Origin: Mesorhizobium sp. M8A.F.Ca.ET.218.01.1.1
GTDB lineage: Bacteria > Pseudomonadota > Alphaproteobacteria > Rhizobiales > Rhizobiaceae
Direction of reading: 5' to 3'
DNA length: 64,000 nt
NCBI RefSeq assembly: GCF_004791165.1
Contig: NZ_SRUZ01000006.1
Coordinates: 248,001-312,000 of the forward strand
The notes under the pieces are model-generated. The model was not told the DNA's origin, made no database searches, and worked only from the letters and a program-made list of their open reading frames with translations. The first letter of the stretch is position 1. Each line of letters starts with the position of its first letter. Shown here one piece after another: positions 43,351-51,623 of the stretch. A program made the position numbers and the translations under genes.

Positions 43351-43643
43351 TTCGCAACTCCCGGCAGCTTGGAAGGCTTGGGCTCGCCGGCCTTGTAGGT
43401 CATGACGAACTTGTCGGTGACGGTGTCACGCACCGCGTTGAAGAAGCGCGCGCAGCCGTGCATGTGCCGCCAGCGCTCATAGATGATGCCCTTTGGGTTC
43501 GACCGGATGAAGAAGAACTTCTCGAAGTCGTCATCACTCTCGCCTGATATGTTGGCCGAGCGCGCTATATGCGCCTCGCCGGCGTTGCGGAATTCGAGCT
43601 CCGGGCGCTCTTCCTCGCAATAGGGGCAGCGGATGAGAAGCAT
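43347..43643 (-). CDS. soxD: Sarcosine oxidase subunit delta
   Basis: A 98-residue delta subunit. It begins MLLIRCPYCEEERPELEF, with the CPYC half of the zinc site, and has the conserved FFFIRSNPKGIIYERWRHMHGCARFFN, where the His and second Cys complete metal binding. The frame is open upstream, but the ATG at 43643 gives the standard start. It overlaps soxA by four bases and lies 11 bp after the unknown gene that separates it from soxB. Confidence 0.94.
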   Translation of the reverse strand: MLLIRCPYCEEERPELEFRNAGEAHIARSANISGESDDDFEKFFFIRSNPKGIIYERWRHMHGCARFFNAVRDTVTDKFVMTYKAGEPKPSKLPGVAK

Positions 43644-43654
43644 CGTGTTTGATC

Positions 43655-44077
43655 CTACAATTCGCCGTGGCCGACGCGCGCGCCGGCGGGTTGATCGCAA
43701 AGCTTTTGGCCCATGGCCATGAACGGGGCGACGAGCCGCAGCCGCTCCTCGACGCTTGCCGCGGCACGAAACAGATCGCGGTTGGCCATGTTGCCGAGCG
43801 TCAATTGCAGCGGGTCGGTGGTGACGATCACGCCACGCGGCGTGAAGTCCTCGTCCTCATCCAGCTCGGGCGGCCGGCCTTCGAAGAACATCACCACTTT
43901 CTGGCCGCCACTCCAGACGCAGGTGAGCGTCCCCTCATCGACCGAAAACGGCCATCCGGCTTCGTTGCCGGCGCGCGCAATCGGCTGCAGCCGCACCTCC
44001 GCCACTGTCGGAAAATGGAACATGCCTTGTTCCCCCGCCAGCATCAGCGGCATAGCGACAGCCATCTGCGCCATCAT
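43655..44077 (-). CDS. Hypothetical protein inserted between soxB and soxD
   Basis: A 140-residue protein whose start overlaps the soxB stop by one base (TGATG at 44075-44079), so it is translated with the sarcosine oxidase genes. The core GWPFSVDEGTLTCVWSGGQ followed by VVMFFEG recalls the DUF2511 (YebY-like) pattern, but only loosely. The rest has an acidic stretch (PPELDEDEDF) and a helical C-terminus. There is no clear signal peptide. The classical sox operon is soxBDAG with nothing between soxB and soxD. A role in assembly or flavin/folate handling is possible but unproven. Confidence 0.72.
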   Translation of the reverse strand: MMAQMAVAMPLMLAGEQGMFHFPTVAEVRLQPIARAGNEAGWPFSVDEGTLTCVWSGGQKVVMFFEGRPPELDEDEDFTPRGVIVTTDPLQLTLGNMANRDLFRAAASVEERLRLVAPFMAMGQKLCDQPAGARVGHGEL

Positions 44078-45330
44078 CAGTGCGCCACCGCCGCCGCCGC
44101 CGCCTCGTCGATGAGGCGGCCGGTGCGGAAGCGTTCGATGGTGAAGGGCGCATTGATCGGATGCGGATCGTCCTTGGCGATGGTGTGGGCAAAGACATGG
44201 CCCGAGCCCGGCGTCGCCTTGAAGCCGCCCGTGCCCCAGCCGCAATTGACATAGAGGCCCGGCACCGGCGTCTTGGCCAGGATCGGCGAGCGGTCGGGCG
44301 TGACGTCGACGATGCCGCCCCACGAGCGCAGCATCTTCATGCGCGTGAAGATCGGGAACATCTCGCAGATGGCGTCGAGCGTGTGCTGGAGAATGTGAAG
44401 CCCGCCGGTCTGCGAATAGGAGACATACTGGTCGGTGCCGGCGCCGATCACCAGTTCGCCCTTGTCGGACTGCGAGATATAGGCGTGCACCGTGTTCGAC
44501 ATCACCACGCAAGGCACGACCGGCTTGATCGGCTCCGATACCAGCGCCTGCAGCGGATAGCTTTCCAGCGGCATGCGCACGCCAGCCATGTTCATGATGA
44601 CGGAGGAATGGCCGGCGGCGACCACGCCGACTTTCTTGGCGCCGATGAAGCCGCGCGTCGTATCGACGCCCATGACCGCGCCATTGGCGGCCCGCTTGAC
44701 GCCGGTGACCTCGCAGTTCTGGATGATATGGACGCCGCGAGCCGAAGCGCCGCGCGCATAGCCCCAGGCGACCGCGTCGTGGCGCGCCGTGCCGCCGCGG
44801 CGCTGCAAGGCGGCCCCGACGACCGGATAGCGCGCGTCCTTCGAGGTGTTGAGCGGCGGGCAGAATTCCTTGGCCTGCTCCGGCGTCAGCCATTCATTGT
44901 CGATGCCGTTCAGCCGGTTGGCGTGGACATGGCGCTTCAGCACCTGAATGTCGTGCACATTGTGCGCCAGCATCATGACGCCGCGCGCCGAATACATGAC
45001 GTTGTAGTTGAGCTCCTGGGAGAGCCCGTCCCACAGCTTCAGCGCATGGTCGTAAATGCCGGCGCTCTCGTCATAGAGATAGTTGGAACGGATGATGGTG
45101 GTGTTGCGCCCGGTGTTGCCGCCGCCCAGCCAACCCTTTTCCAGCACCGCGACATTGGTGATGCCATGCACCGTGGCGAGATAATAGGCGGTGGCCAGGC
45201 CATGGCCGCCCGCGCCGACGATGATGACGTCGTATTCCTTTTTAGGCTCAGGCGAGGACCATTGCTCCTCCCATCCCTTGTGGCCGCGCATGGCCTCTCG
45301 GGCGATGGCGAATACAGAGTATTTCTTCAC
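44077..45330 (-). CDS. soxB: Sarcosine oxidase subunit beta
   Basis: A 417-residue beta subunit, the family's usual length. The FAD motif VIIVGAGGHGLATAYYL is near residues 35-51, and the following EKGWLGGGNTGRNTTIIRSNYL covers the covalent flavin region, where a conserved His attaches FMN in characterised enzymes. I choose the GTG at 45330 because GAGG lies seven bases before it and the protein then begins with the standard KKYSVFAIAREAMRGHKGW. A TTG 15 bases upstream has no such site. It is the first gene of the sox operon, with the sarcosine demethylation site in the complex. Confidence 0.94.
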   Translation of the reverse strand: MKKYSVFAIAREAMRGHKGWEEQWSSPEPKKEYDVIIVGAGGHGLATAYYLATVHGITNVAVLEKGWLGGGNTGRNTTIIRSNYLYDESAGIYDHALKLWDGLSQELNYNVMYSARGVMMLAHNVHDIQVLKRHVHANRLNGIDNEWLTPEQAKEFCPPLNTSKDARYPVVGAALQRRGGTARHDAVAWGYARGASARGVHIIQNCEVTGVKRAANGAVMGVDTTRGFIGAKKVGVVAAGHSSVIMNMAGVRMPLESYPLQALVSEPIKPVVPCVVMSNTVHAYISQSDKGELVIGAGTDQYVSYSQTGGLHILQHTLDAICEMFPIFTRMKMLRSWGGIVDVTPDRSPILAKTPVPGLYVNCGWGTGGFKATPGSGHVFAHTIAKDDPHPINAPFTIERFRTGRLIDEAAAAAVAH

Positions 45331-45534
45331 GGTCCAGCCTCGCAAATGGCAGCCGGGCGTTCATCATCAAGCCCCGGCGCGCGAGGTGTATCACTAGCGA
45401 AACGGCGCTGCTATCCTTGCGCTGTTTGCGACGGCGCTTGCCGTTTTGCGCCGCGCTGAAAAAGAGGTATCCCGCCTGGCTCCGATGATTGCCTTCAGTA
45501 ACACTTCTCCCTGCCGGGGATTCGGAGAATGATG

Positions 45535-45903
45535 ATGGGCAGCGCCTGGTGGAATCTGACATTGCGTTTCCTGCTGGAGATGGCCGCCCTGCTCGGCCTT
45601 GGCATGGCGGGCTGGCATTTCTCGGACGGAGCGTGGCGTTGGGTCCTGCCCATTGCCTTGCCGCTCGCCGCAGCCGCGGCATGGGGTACCTTCGCGGTCC
45701 TCAATGATCCGAGCCGTTCAGGCCGGGCACCGGTGCCTGTGCCGGGCGCTGTCAGGCTGGCGCTGGAATTCGTCGTCCTGTTCGGCGGCGCGGCGGGTTT
45801 CCATCTGGCAGGCCATGCCGCCACGGGCATCATCATGGCCGTGCTGATCGTCATCAGCTACGCGTTCTCGCTAGACCGTCTGGCATGGCTGCTTCGGCAA
45901 TAG
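45535..45903 (+). CDS. YrdB family (DUF2568) membrane protein
   Basis: A protein of about 122 residues with four predicted membrane helices. The first helix segment TLRFLLEMAALLGLG, the WGTFAVLNDPSRSGRAPVPVP loop and the RLALEFVVLFGGAAGFHLAG helix match the YrdB/DUF2568 family, which has no known function. Three consecutive in-frame ATGs exist (45529, 45532, 45535), and the last is best spaced from the CGGAG at 45523-45527. It is divergent from the sox operon and precedes an SDR gene by about 100 bp. Confidence 0.8.
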   Translation: MGSAWWNLTLRFLLEMAALLGLGMAGWHFSDGAWRWVLPIALPLAAAAAWGTFAVLNDPSRSGRAPVPVPGAVRLALEFVVLFGGAAGFHLAGHAATGIIMAVLIVISYAFSLDRLAWLLRQ

Positions 45904-46007
45904 TTGGTGCGAACCTCTGCACGTATCGGGTGGCTGCTGTACCGCCAACCTGCGATCAAGCATCCGATCGCCGGCAAGGCTGGCGCGAAGGACAGGGATG
46001 CCCAGAC

Positions 46008-46766
46008 ATGCTCGCACTTTCAAACAAGATCGCCATCGTCACCGGTGCCAGTTCCGGCATCGGCCGCGCCACCGCCAAACTGTTCGCCGAGGAGGGCGCC
46101 AGGCTCGTCATTTCCGCCCGCCGCCAAACCGAGCTTGATGTGATCGCCGCCGAAATCGAGGACGCCGGCGGCACGGCCGTCGCTCTCGCCGGGGATGTCA
46201 CGGACGAGACCTACGCGAAAGCCCTCGTCGAGTTGGCGGTCGGCAGCTTCGGCGGACTCGACATCGCGTTGAACAATGCCGGCTCTGTCGGACTGATGGG
46301 ACCAGTCCCCGACATGTCGGCACAGACATGGCACGGGACGATGGACACCAATCTGACCAGCGCCTTTCTCGGCGCGAAGTATCAGATACCGGCCATGCTG
46401 GAGCGCGGCGGCGGCTCACTGATCTTCACGTCGAGCTTTGTCGGTTACACCGCCGGCATGCCGGGCATGGCCGCCTACGCCGCCGCCAAGGCAGGCCTGA
46501 TCGGATTGACGCAGGTGTTGGCCGCCGAATACGGACCGCAAGGACTGCGCGTCAACGCGCTGCTGCCGGGCGGCACCGACACACCAGGCGCGACGACGAC
46601 CACGCCCGAGGCACGCGCCTTCGTCGAGGGCCTCCATGCCCTGAAGCGCATGGCGCAACCGCAAGAGATCGCCCGCTCCGCGCTTTACCTGGCCTCCGAC
46701 GCCTCGAGTTTCACCACGGGAACCGCGCTTTTTGCCGATGGCGGCGTGTCGATCAACCGGACGTGA
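46008..46766 (+). CDS. SDR family oxidoreductase
   Basis: A 252-residue classical SDR. The cofactor motif TGASSGIG is near residues 12-19, followed by SARRQ, whose Arg residues favour NADPH. NNAG is near 89-92, the catalytic Ser in FTSSFVGY and Tyr/Lys in AYAAAKAGL. The ATG at 46008 starts the family-typical MLALSNKIAIVTG, with GACAGGG upstream. It appears monocistronic. Substrate unknown; the SDR fold and catalytic set are certain. Confidence 0.9.
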   Translation: MLALSNKIAIVTGASSGIGRATAKLFAEEGARLVISARRQTELDVIAAEIEDAGGTAVALAGDVTDETYAKALVELAVGSFGGLDIALNNAGSVGLMGPVPDMSAQTWHGTMDTNLTSAFLGAKYQIPAMLERGGGSLIFTSSFVGYTAGMPGMAAYAAAKAGLIGLTQVLAAEYGPQGLRVNALLPGGTDTPGATTTTPEARAFVEGLHALKRMAQPQEIARSALYLASDASSFTTGTALFADGGVSINRT

Positions 46767-46894
46767 AGGATTTTTACGGGGAACAGGCCTGTTCGTCGTT
46801 GTGACGCAGGCCGCCGGTCTTGCTTTTTCGGCGCGATTTGGCGATTCCGTTTCCTGTCGAAACGGGTCTTCTTGCCAAGACGGGTCCTGGAACC

Positions 46895-47281
46895 ATGATG
46901 CTGATCCGAACCTATGTCGCGCAGAGCGCAATCGAAGGCGTCGGCATGTTCGCCGCCGAGCCGATCCGCAAGGGCGCCTCGATCTGGCGCCTCGATCCGG
47001 ATTTCGATCGGCTGATCCCGATGGAAAAATACGAGGCGGCCTCGCCGCCCCTGAAGGAACTGCTCGACCGTTACGCCTATCCGAGCCCGGACAAGCCCGG
47101 CTTCATGGTCTATGAGGTCGACAATGGCCGCTTCATGAACCATTCGGCGACCCCGAACACCGATTTTTCGCGCTATGGCGGCGCCACCGCGACTCGGGAT
47201 ATCGCCGTCGGCGAGGAGATCACCTGTGATTACGGTGAGTTCTTCGAGGATTTCGAGCGGTTGCACCTGGCCACGGCGTAA
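46895..47281 (+). CDS. SET domain-containing protein (putative lysine methyltransferase)
   Basis: A 128-residue protein made almost wholly of a SET domain. The motifs are GVGMFAAEPIRKGASIWR near residues 16-33, FMNHSATPNT near 84-93 (the NHS motif of the S-adenosylmethionine site) and EITCDYGEFFEDF near 108-120 (the D-Y catalytic segment). There are no pre- or post-SET cysteines. Small bacterial SET proteins like this are widespread in alphaproteobacteria, and some methylate ribosomal or other proteins. It lies about 175 bp upstream of the S21 gene. Start chosen at the first ATG of MMLIRTYVAQ. Confidence 0.85.
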   Translation: MMLIRTYVAQSAIEGVGMFAAEPIRKGASIWRLDPDFDRLIPMEKYEAASPPLKELLDRYAYPSPDKPGFMVYEVDNGRFMNHSATPNTDFSRYGGATATRDIAVGEEITCDYGEFFEDFERLHLATA

Positions 47282-47456
47282 CGGCGCCCTATCTCCAGGC
47301 GACCGTGGCAATTTGGCTGCCGTCCGTCATTTCGACTGTGGACAGCGAGGCTTGATTCTGCTATCAGCCGCCACAATTCGTGGTGTCGAGCGCCGCGGAG
47401 GCTTGTGGCTATGGCTGCTTGCCTGTTGATATCAAACCCGAAAGACAGGATTGCCC

Positions 47457-47723
47457 GTGCAGGTACTCGTCCGCGACAATAACGTTGATCAGGCGCTTCG
47501 CGCGCTGAAGAAGAAGATGCAGCGCGAAGGCATTTTCCGCGAAATGAAGATGCGCGGCCACTACGAGAAGCCTTCCGAGAAGCGCGCCCGTGAAAAGGCC
47601 GAAGCTGTTCGCCGCGCCCGCAAGCTGGCCCGCAAGCGCGCACAGCGCGAAGGCCTGCTGCCGATGACCCCGCGTCCGGTTGCTGCTGGCGGTGCCGCCG
47701 GCGCAGCGCGTCCGCCGCGCTGA
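47457..47723 (+). CDS. rpsU: 30S ribosomal protein S21
   Basis: An 88-residue S21, the small-subunit protein that acts in initiation on structured or weak start sites. The core VLVRDNNVDQALRALKKKMQ and FREMKMRGHYEKPSEKR is almost invariant in rhizobia, followed by the Arg/Lys-rich helix (ARKLARKRAQREG) and an Ala/Pro tail typical of this order. The GTG at 47457 is chosen: it gives the standard rhizobial start (M)QVLVRD and has CAGGA six bases ahead, while the TTG at 47451 abuts that ribosome site. A strong terminator follows at 47760. Confidence 0.95.
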   Translation: MQVLVRDNNVDQALRALKKKMQREGIFREMKMRGHYEKPSEKRAREKAEAVRRARKLARKRAQREGLLPMTPRPVAAGGAAGAARPPR

Positions 47724-47759
47724 TTATCGCCAATATTTCGTCCTTTTCGAAGGATACCA

Positions 47760-47797
47760 GGGTGGCGCGATGCGGAATCGCCGCCACCCTTTTATTT
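47760..47797 (+). terminator. Rho-independent terminator after rpsU
   Basis: An 8-bp stem GGGTGGCG (47760-47767) with CGCCACCC (47782-47789), 14-base loop, followed by TTTTATTTT. It lies 36 bp past the rpsU stop and before the TPR lipoprotein gene. Confidence 0.85.
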
Positions 47798-47863
47798 TGA
47801 TTGTGACCCGGCCCGGAGGGGGAACCGGACCTGAACGACGGCGCAAGTGAGGACAGGGCAGAC

Positions 47864-48706
47864 ATGAACGCAACAAGCGTGGAGCGCGGAACCGCATTGC
47901 GTGGTTTCGCCCTGACAGCGGCCCTGCTTTCCGGACTGGTACTTGCCGGCTGCCAGACATCGGGCCCGGCCGGCGAATTCAACAATATCGACAAGGCGCA
48001 AGGGTCGAGCGAGAACATCTCCTCGCTGTCGGCGGTCATCCAGCGCAATCCCCAGGATCCCGAAGGCTACAATGTCCGCGGTTCGGCCTATGGTCGCGGC
48101 GGCCAGTACCAGGCTGCGCTCAAGGACTTCAACCAGGCCATCCAGCTCAATCCGAATTTCTACCAGGCCTATTCGAACCGAGCCCTCATCCAGCGCTTCC
48201 TCGGCAACCAGGAAGCCGCCCTTGCCGACTACAACCGCTCGATCCAGATCAACGGCAATTACGACGCCGCCTATATCGGCCGCGGCAATCTCTACCGCAA
48301 GGCGGGCCGCACCCAGGATGCCTTCAACGACTTCCAGAAAGCGATCCAGCTCGACACGACGGACGCCCGTGCCTACCACAATCGCGGCCTGATCTATCAG
48401 AGCCAGGGCCAGCACAAATTCGCCATCGAGGATTTCTCGACCGCCATCTCGCTGGCGCCGGATGCCGCCGAGCCCTACAACGGCCGTGGCCTCTCCTATC
48501 TGGCGACCGGCGACGAGGACAATGCCTTCTCCGACTTCAACATGGCCATCAAGCTCGATGGCCAGAACGCCGAGGCCTGGGCCAACCAGGCGCTGATCTA
48601 CGAACGGCGCGGCGACAAGGCCAAGGCGGCGAAGGCCTATCGCGAGGCCGTGCGCCTCAACCCCAGCTACCAGCCGGCCAAGGACGGCCTCGCCCGCGTC
48701 AGCTGA
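47864..48706 (+). CDS. Tetratricopeptide-repeat lipoprotein (NlpI-like)
   Basis: A 280-residue protein with a lipoprotein signal: a hydrophobic stretch ends in the lipobox LAGC, with Cys at residue 29. The mature part has at least six TPR units from about residue 65 to 270, each with the A-Y-x-x-R-G pattern (AYIGRGNLYRKAG, AYHNRGLIYQSQG, and so on), alternating with AI/AD-type second helices. TPR lipoproteins act as scaffolds in the periplasm for envelope enzymes. It is preceded by the rpsU terminator, so it has its own promoter. Confidence 0.87.
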   Translation: MNATSVERGTALRGFALTAALLSGLVLAGCQTSGPAGEFNNIDKAQGSSENISSLSAVIQRNPQDPEGYNVRGSAYGRGGQYQAALKDFNQAIQLNPNFYQAYSNRALIQRFLGNQEAALADYNRSIQINGNYDAAYIGRGNLYRKAGRTQDAFNDFQKAIQLDTTDARAYHNRGLIYQSQGQHKFAIEDFSTAISLAPDAAEPYNGRGLSYLATGDEDNAFSDFNMAIKLDGQNAEAWANQALIYERRGDKAKAAKAYREAVRLNPSYQPAKDGLARVS

Positions 48707-48750
48707 CACTGGCTCCGCAGGCCCGCGCCAAGCGCCCCACTGCATCATGT

Positions 48751-48770
48751 GCGTGTCCGAAAGGACACGC
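48751..48770. repeat. Perfect hairpin with GAAA tetraloop
   Basis: GCGTGTCC-GAAA-GGACACGC, an 8-bp perfect stem capped by a GNRA tetraloop, lies 44 bp after the TPR lipoprotein gene. No T-run follows, so it is not a canonical terminator. Similar short GTGTCCGAAAGGACAC hairpins are scattered between genes in Mesorhizobium-type genomes (from memory), and this may be one of that family. Confidence 0.5.
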
Positions 48771-48916
48771 GGCGCGTCGGATCGCCATCAAACCGGCAAC
48801 CCTGTGTTAACCGCGGTGGCAAGCCGTTAACCCTTGCCTTGTTCGCGCCAAGTTTTCAGCGGAACGGTCGCGGGACCCGAGACGTTATTGAAGACTGACT
48901 GCGAAAGGACCCTCTC

Positions 48917-49393
48917 ATGATCAAGAAACTCGTCTGCGCCGCCGCCCTTGCAACGACCGTATTCGCCGCCGCCCCGGCCAGCGCCGGCAGGCTGCAACTC
49001 GGCACGCTCGACTGCACCATCGATGGCGGCACCGGCTATATCGTTGCGTCCAACAAGGGCGTGTCCTGCGTCTTCCGGCCCCATCATCACGGGCCGTCGG
49101 AAATTTATACCGGCGTCATCTCGAAGCTCGGTGTCGATGTCGGCAAGACGCACCAGGGCCAGCTCGTCTGGGCGGTTTTTGCCGCGACGCGCGACCGTGA
49201 CGCGGGCGACCTTGCCGGTAGCTACTACGGCGTCAACGCCGAGGCGAGCGTCGTGACCGGCGGCGGCGCCAACCTTCTGGTCGGCGGCTTCGACAGCGCC
49301 TTCATGCTGGAGCCGCTCAGCGTCCAGGCGCAGACCGGCGTCAACCTCGCCGTGGCGGTGACTTCGCTGGAACTGATCCACTCGCTCAAATAA
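48917..49393 (+). CDS. DUF992 domain-containing protein, copy 1
   Basis: A 158-residue exported protein with a Sec signal (MIKKLVCAAALATTVFAAAP, cleavage near ASA-GRL). The mature part matches DUF992: GTLDCTIDGGTGYIVASNKG followed by VSCVF, the GVISKLGVDVG segment, and GGGANLLVGGFDSAFMLEPLS. The two Cys probably form a disulfide. The function is unknown and the family is mostly alphaproteobacterial. It is followed by a paralogue after a terminator. Its GLDIG-type segment reads GVDVG and it has an inserted HHHG, showing divergence from copy 2. Confidence 0.87.
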   Translation: MIKKLVCAAALATTVFAAAPASAGRLQLGTLDCTIDGGTGYIVASNKGVSCVFRPHHHGPSEIYTGVISKLGVDVGKTHQGQLVWAVFAATRDRDAGDLAGSYYGVNAEASVVTGGGANLLVGGFDSAFMLEPLSVQAQTGVNLAVAVTSLELIHSLK

Positions 49394-49428
49394 GAGGTTT
49401 GGAGCCTCGGCTCCAGACCCTTCACTCT

Positions 49429-49470
49429 ACGGCGCGGAACCGGATAGGATGGTTCCGCGCCGTTTGATTT
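49429..49470 (+). terminator. Terminator between the two DUF992 genes
   Basis: A perfect 13-bp stem ACGGCGCGGAACC (49429-49441) with GGTTCCGCGCCGT (49451-49463), 9-base loop, followed by TTGATTTT. It ends only 11 bases before the start codon of the second DUF992 gene. Any promoter for that gene must therefore overlap it, or the gene is expressed by read-through. Confidence 0.82.
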
Positions 49471-49481
49471 TGGGGGACGCC

Positions 49482-49964
49482 ATGCCGAGGACAGCCATCG
49501 CCGCTGCCATGATCGCAACCATGCTTGCCGGCACGGCACAGGCGCAAGACCAGGGCGTGGAGCTCGGCACGCTTGAATGCGCCATATCAGGCGGCACCGG
49601 CTTCATCTTCGGCTCGAGCAAGGATCTGAGCTGCACCTTCACCCCGGCCGACAAGAGCTTCGCGCCGGAAGCCTATTTCGGCGCCGTCAACAAATATGGC
49701 CTCGACATCGGCACGACCAAGCAGGCGGTGATGCGCTGGCTGGTGCTGACGCCGCTGAAGAACATCTACGCGCCGGGCGCATTGGCGGGTGACTATGTCG
49801 GCGCCAGCGCCGAAGTGACCGCCGCCGTCGGCGCCGGCGCCAATTTGCTGGTCGGCGGCTCCTCGCAGGCCTTCACCCTGCAGCCGCTCAGCCTGCAGAC
49901 GCAGACCGGCATCAATCTCGCCATCGGCGTCAGCCAGTTCCAGTTGCGCAGCACCGAGAACTAA
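49482..49964 (+). CDS. DUF992 domain-containing protein, copy 2
   Basis: A 160-residue exported paralogue of the preceding gene. The signal peptide is MPRTAIAAAMIATMLAGTAQ, cleaved near AQA-QDQ. The DUF992 core is well kept: GTLECAISGGTGFIFGSSKD then LSCTFTPA, NKYGLDIGTTKQ and GAGANLLVGGSSQAFTLQPLS. The start at 49482 is set by GGGGGA just upstream. Copies 1 and 2 differ at many positions, so this is an old tandem duplication. Function unknown. Confidence 0.87.
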   Translation: MPRTAIAAAMIATMLAGTAQAQDQGVELGTLECAISGGTGFIFGSSKDLSCTFTPADKSFAPEAYFGAVNKYGLDIGTTKQAVMRWLVLTPLKNIYAPGALAGDYVGASAEVTAAVGAGANLLVGGSSQAFTLQPLSLQTQTGINLAIGVSQFQLRSTEN

Positions 49965-50162
49965 TCGCCAGCGGTCCGTTCAGGACGACACTGGCCCAAA
50001 CATGTCTCGAAAAAATCGCTTGAGCTCAACTGAGGTTGAGGTTCTACAAACCCGCCCCGAGCAAGGCCGCGTCTCGACGCGGCGCGCATGGTCCTGCCGG
50101 AAGCCTCGCGCTGGCCTCTGGCACCATGGGGCTGCAGCAAGATATGCAAAGCAGGGATGGAC

Positions 50163-51599
50163 ATGACTGAAATCAGCACAAAGAAGGTCGATTGGCGCGC
50201 CTTGTGGGCGAGCGGAGACCTCGCGCGCTTCTGCTTCATCAGCCTCGGCATCCTGCTGCACGCCACCAATGAGACGATGGTGGCGACGGTCATGCCGGCC
50301 ATGGTCGGTGAACTGGCCGGCGTGCAACTCGTCGGCTGGTCGCTGGCGATCTACGAACTTGGCGCCATCGTCGCCGGTGCCGCGGCCGGACGGCTGGTCA
50401 GCTATGTGGCGCTGCGCACCAACATGGTGGTCGCTGCGCTACTTTACGCCGCCGGGGCGCTGATCTGCGCCGCCTCGCCTTCGATGCAATTGTTCCTGGC
50501 CGGCCGTCTGATCGAGGGGCTGGGCGGCGGCGCGCTGGTGTCGCTGGCCTTCGTCTCGGTCGAGCGGCTGTTTTCGCGTGCCATCTGGCCGCAGCTTTTC
50601 GGCATCATGTCGGCGATCTGGGGCGTCGCTGCCTTCAGCGGTCCCCTGCTCGGCGCTGTTATGACCGAATTGCTGTCGTGGCGCTGGGCCTTCGGCGTCT
50701 TCACTCTCGGCGGCACCGCCATGGCGCTGGCAAGCTTCCTCGTGCTCGACACACCGGAAGCGACAAGGCCCAGCACCGGAGCCGGCAAGGCGCCGCCCTT
50801 CCCGTTCATGGCGCTTGGCTGCCTTGCCATCGCCGTGGTGCTGATTGCCTCGGCCGGCGTCGACATCGCCCTGTTGCGTTCCTCGCTGCTGATCGTGCTG
50901 GGCCTCGCCGGGCTGGCGTTGTTCTTCTACATCGACGCGCTGAAGCCGCGCTCCCGGCTTTTCCCGGCGCGGCTGTTCTCGTGGCGCACGCCAGTGGGCG
51001 CCGGCATGACCATGGTCGCCGCCTTTTCCATCGCGACCTGCTCCTTCGGCGTCTACGGACCGCTGCTGCTGACCAGCCTGCACGACATTCCGCTGCTGAC
51101 CACCGGCTACATCATCGCCGCCGAATCGATCGCCTGGTCGATCCTGTCGATCCTCGTCGCCAACGCGCCGCCGCGGCGCGAAAGGCTGATCATCGTCTGC
51201 GGCGCACTGATGATCGCGGCGGGCATCGCCGGCTTCGCCTACACGATACCGCTGGGCTCGATCCCGCTGATCCTGGTCTGCGCCCTGTTGCAGGGCGGCG
51301 GCTTCGGCATTTCCTGGCCGTTCCTGACCCGCGTCATCGTCGCCTCCGCCCCGGACGACGAGCAGACCATTGCCTCGGCCGCGGTGCCAACCATGCAGCG
51401 CATCGGCTATGCCGTGGGTGCCGCCCTTGCCGGCACCGTCGCCAATGCCAGCGGTTTTTCGCAGGGCCTCACCCATGACGCGGCCGCTGATGTCGCGAGC
51501 TGGCTGTTCCTTGCCTTCGTGCCGCTCGGCATTCTTGGCTGTCTCGCCGCCTTGCGGACATCAGCGGCGGCAAATCGGCCGCTCGCGGTCATCGGCTGA
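50163..51599 (+). CDS. MFS transporter (multidrug-efflux type)
   Basis: A 478-residue major facilitator carrier with about 14 predicted helices, the drug:H+ antiporter-2 arrangement. The first helix ISLGILLHATNETMVATVMPAM is typical of that branch, with helix 5-like WGVAAFSGPLLGAVMTELLSWRWAFG (motif C, G-x-x-x-G-P). The frame is open upstream; I choose the ATG at 50163 with CAGGG six bases ahead, and 50157 is an alternative. It converges with kdpE 24 bp away and has no adaptor partner, so it is an inner-membrane-only exporter. Confidence 0.88.
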   Translation: MTEISTKKVDWRALWASGDLARFCFISLGILLHATNETMVATVMPAMVGELAGVQLVGWSLAIYELGAIVAGAAAGRLVSYVALRTNMVVAALLYAAGALICAASPSMQLFLAGRLIEGLGGGALVSLAFVSVERLFSRAIWPQLFGIMSAIWGVAAFSGPLLGAVMTELLSWRWAFGVFTLGGTAMALASFLVLDTPEATRPSTGAGKAPPFPFMALGCLAIAVVLIASAGVDIALLRSSLLIVLGLAGLALFFYIDALKPRSRLFPARLFSWRTPVGAGMTMVAAFSIATCSFGVYGPLLLTSLHDIPLLTTGYIIAAESIAWSILSILVANAPPRRERLIIVCGALMIAAGIAGFAYTIPLGSIPLILVCALLQGGGFGISWPFLTRVIVASAPDDEQTIASAAVPTMQRIGYAVGAALAGTVANASGFSQGLTHDAAADVASWLFLAFVPLGILGCLAALRTSAAANRPLAVIG

Positions 51600-51623
51600 C
51601 GCCGGTTCCGGCGGACGGGTTGT

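Noticed and set aside
49961..50327. Minus-strand frames between the second DUF992 gene and the MFS gene
   Set aside because: Overlap the start of the MFS gene, have no ribosome site and resemble no family.
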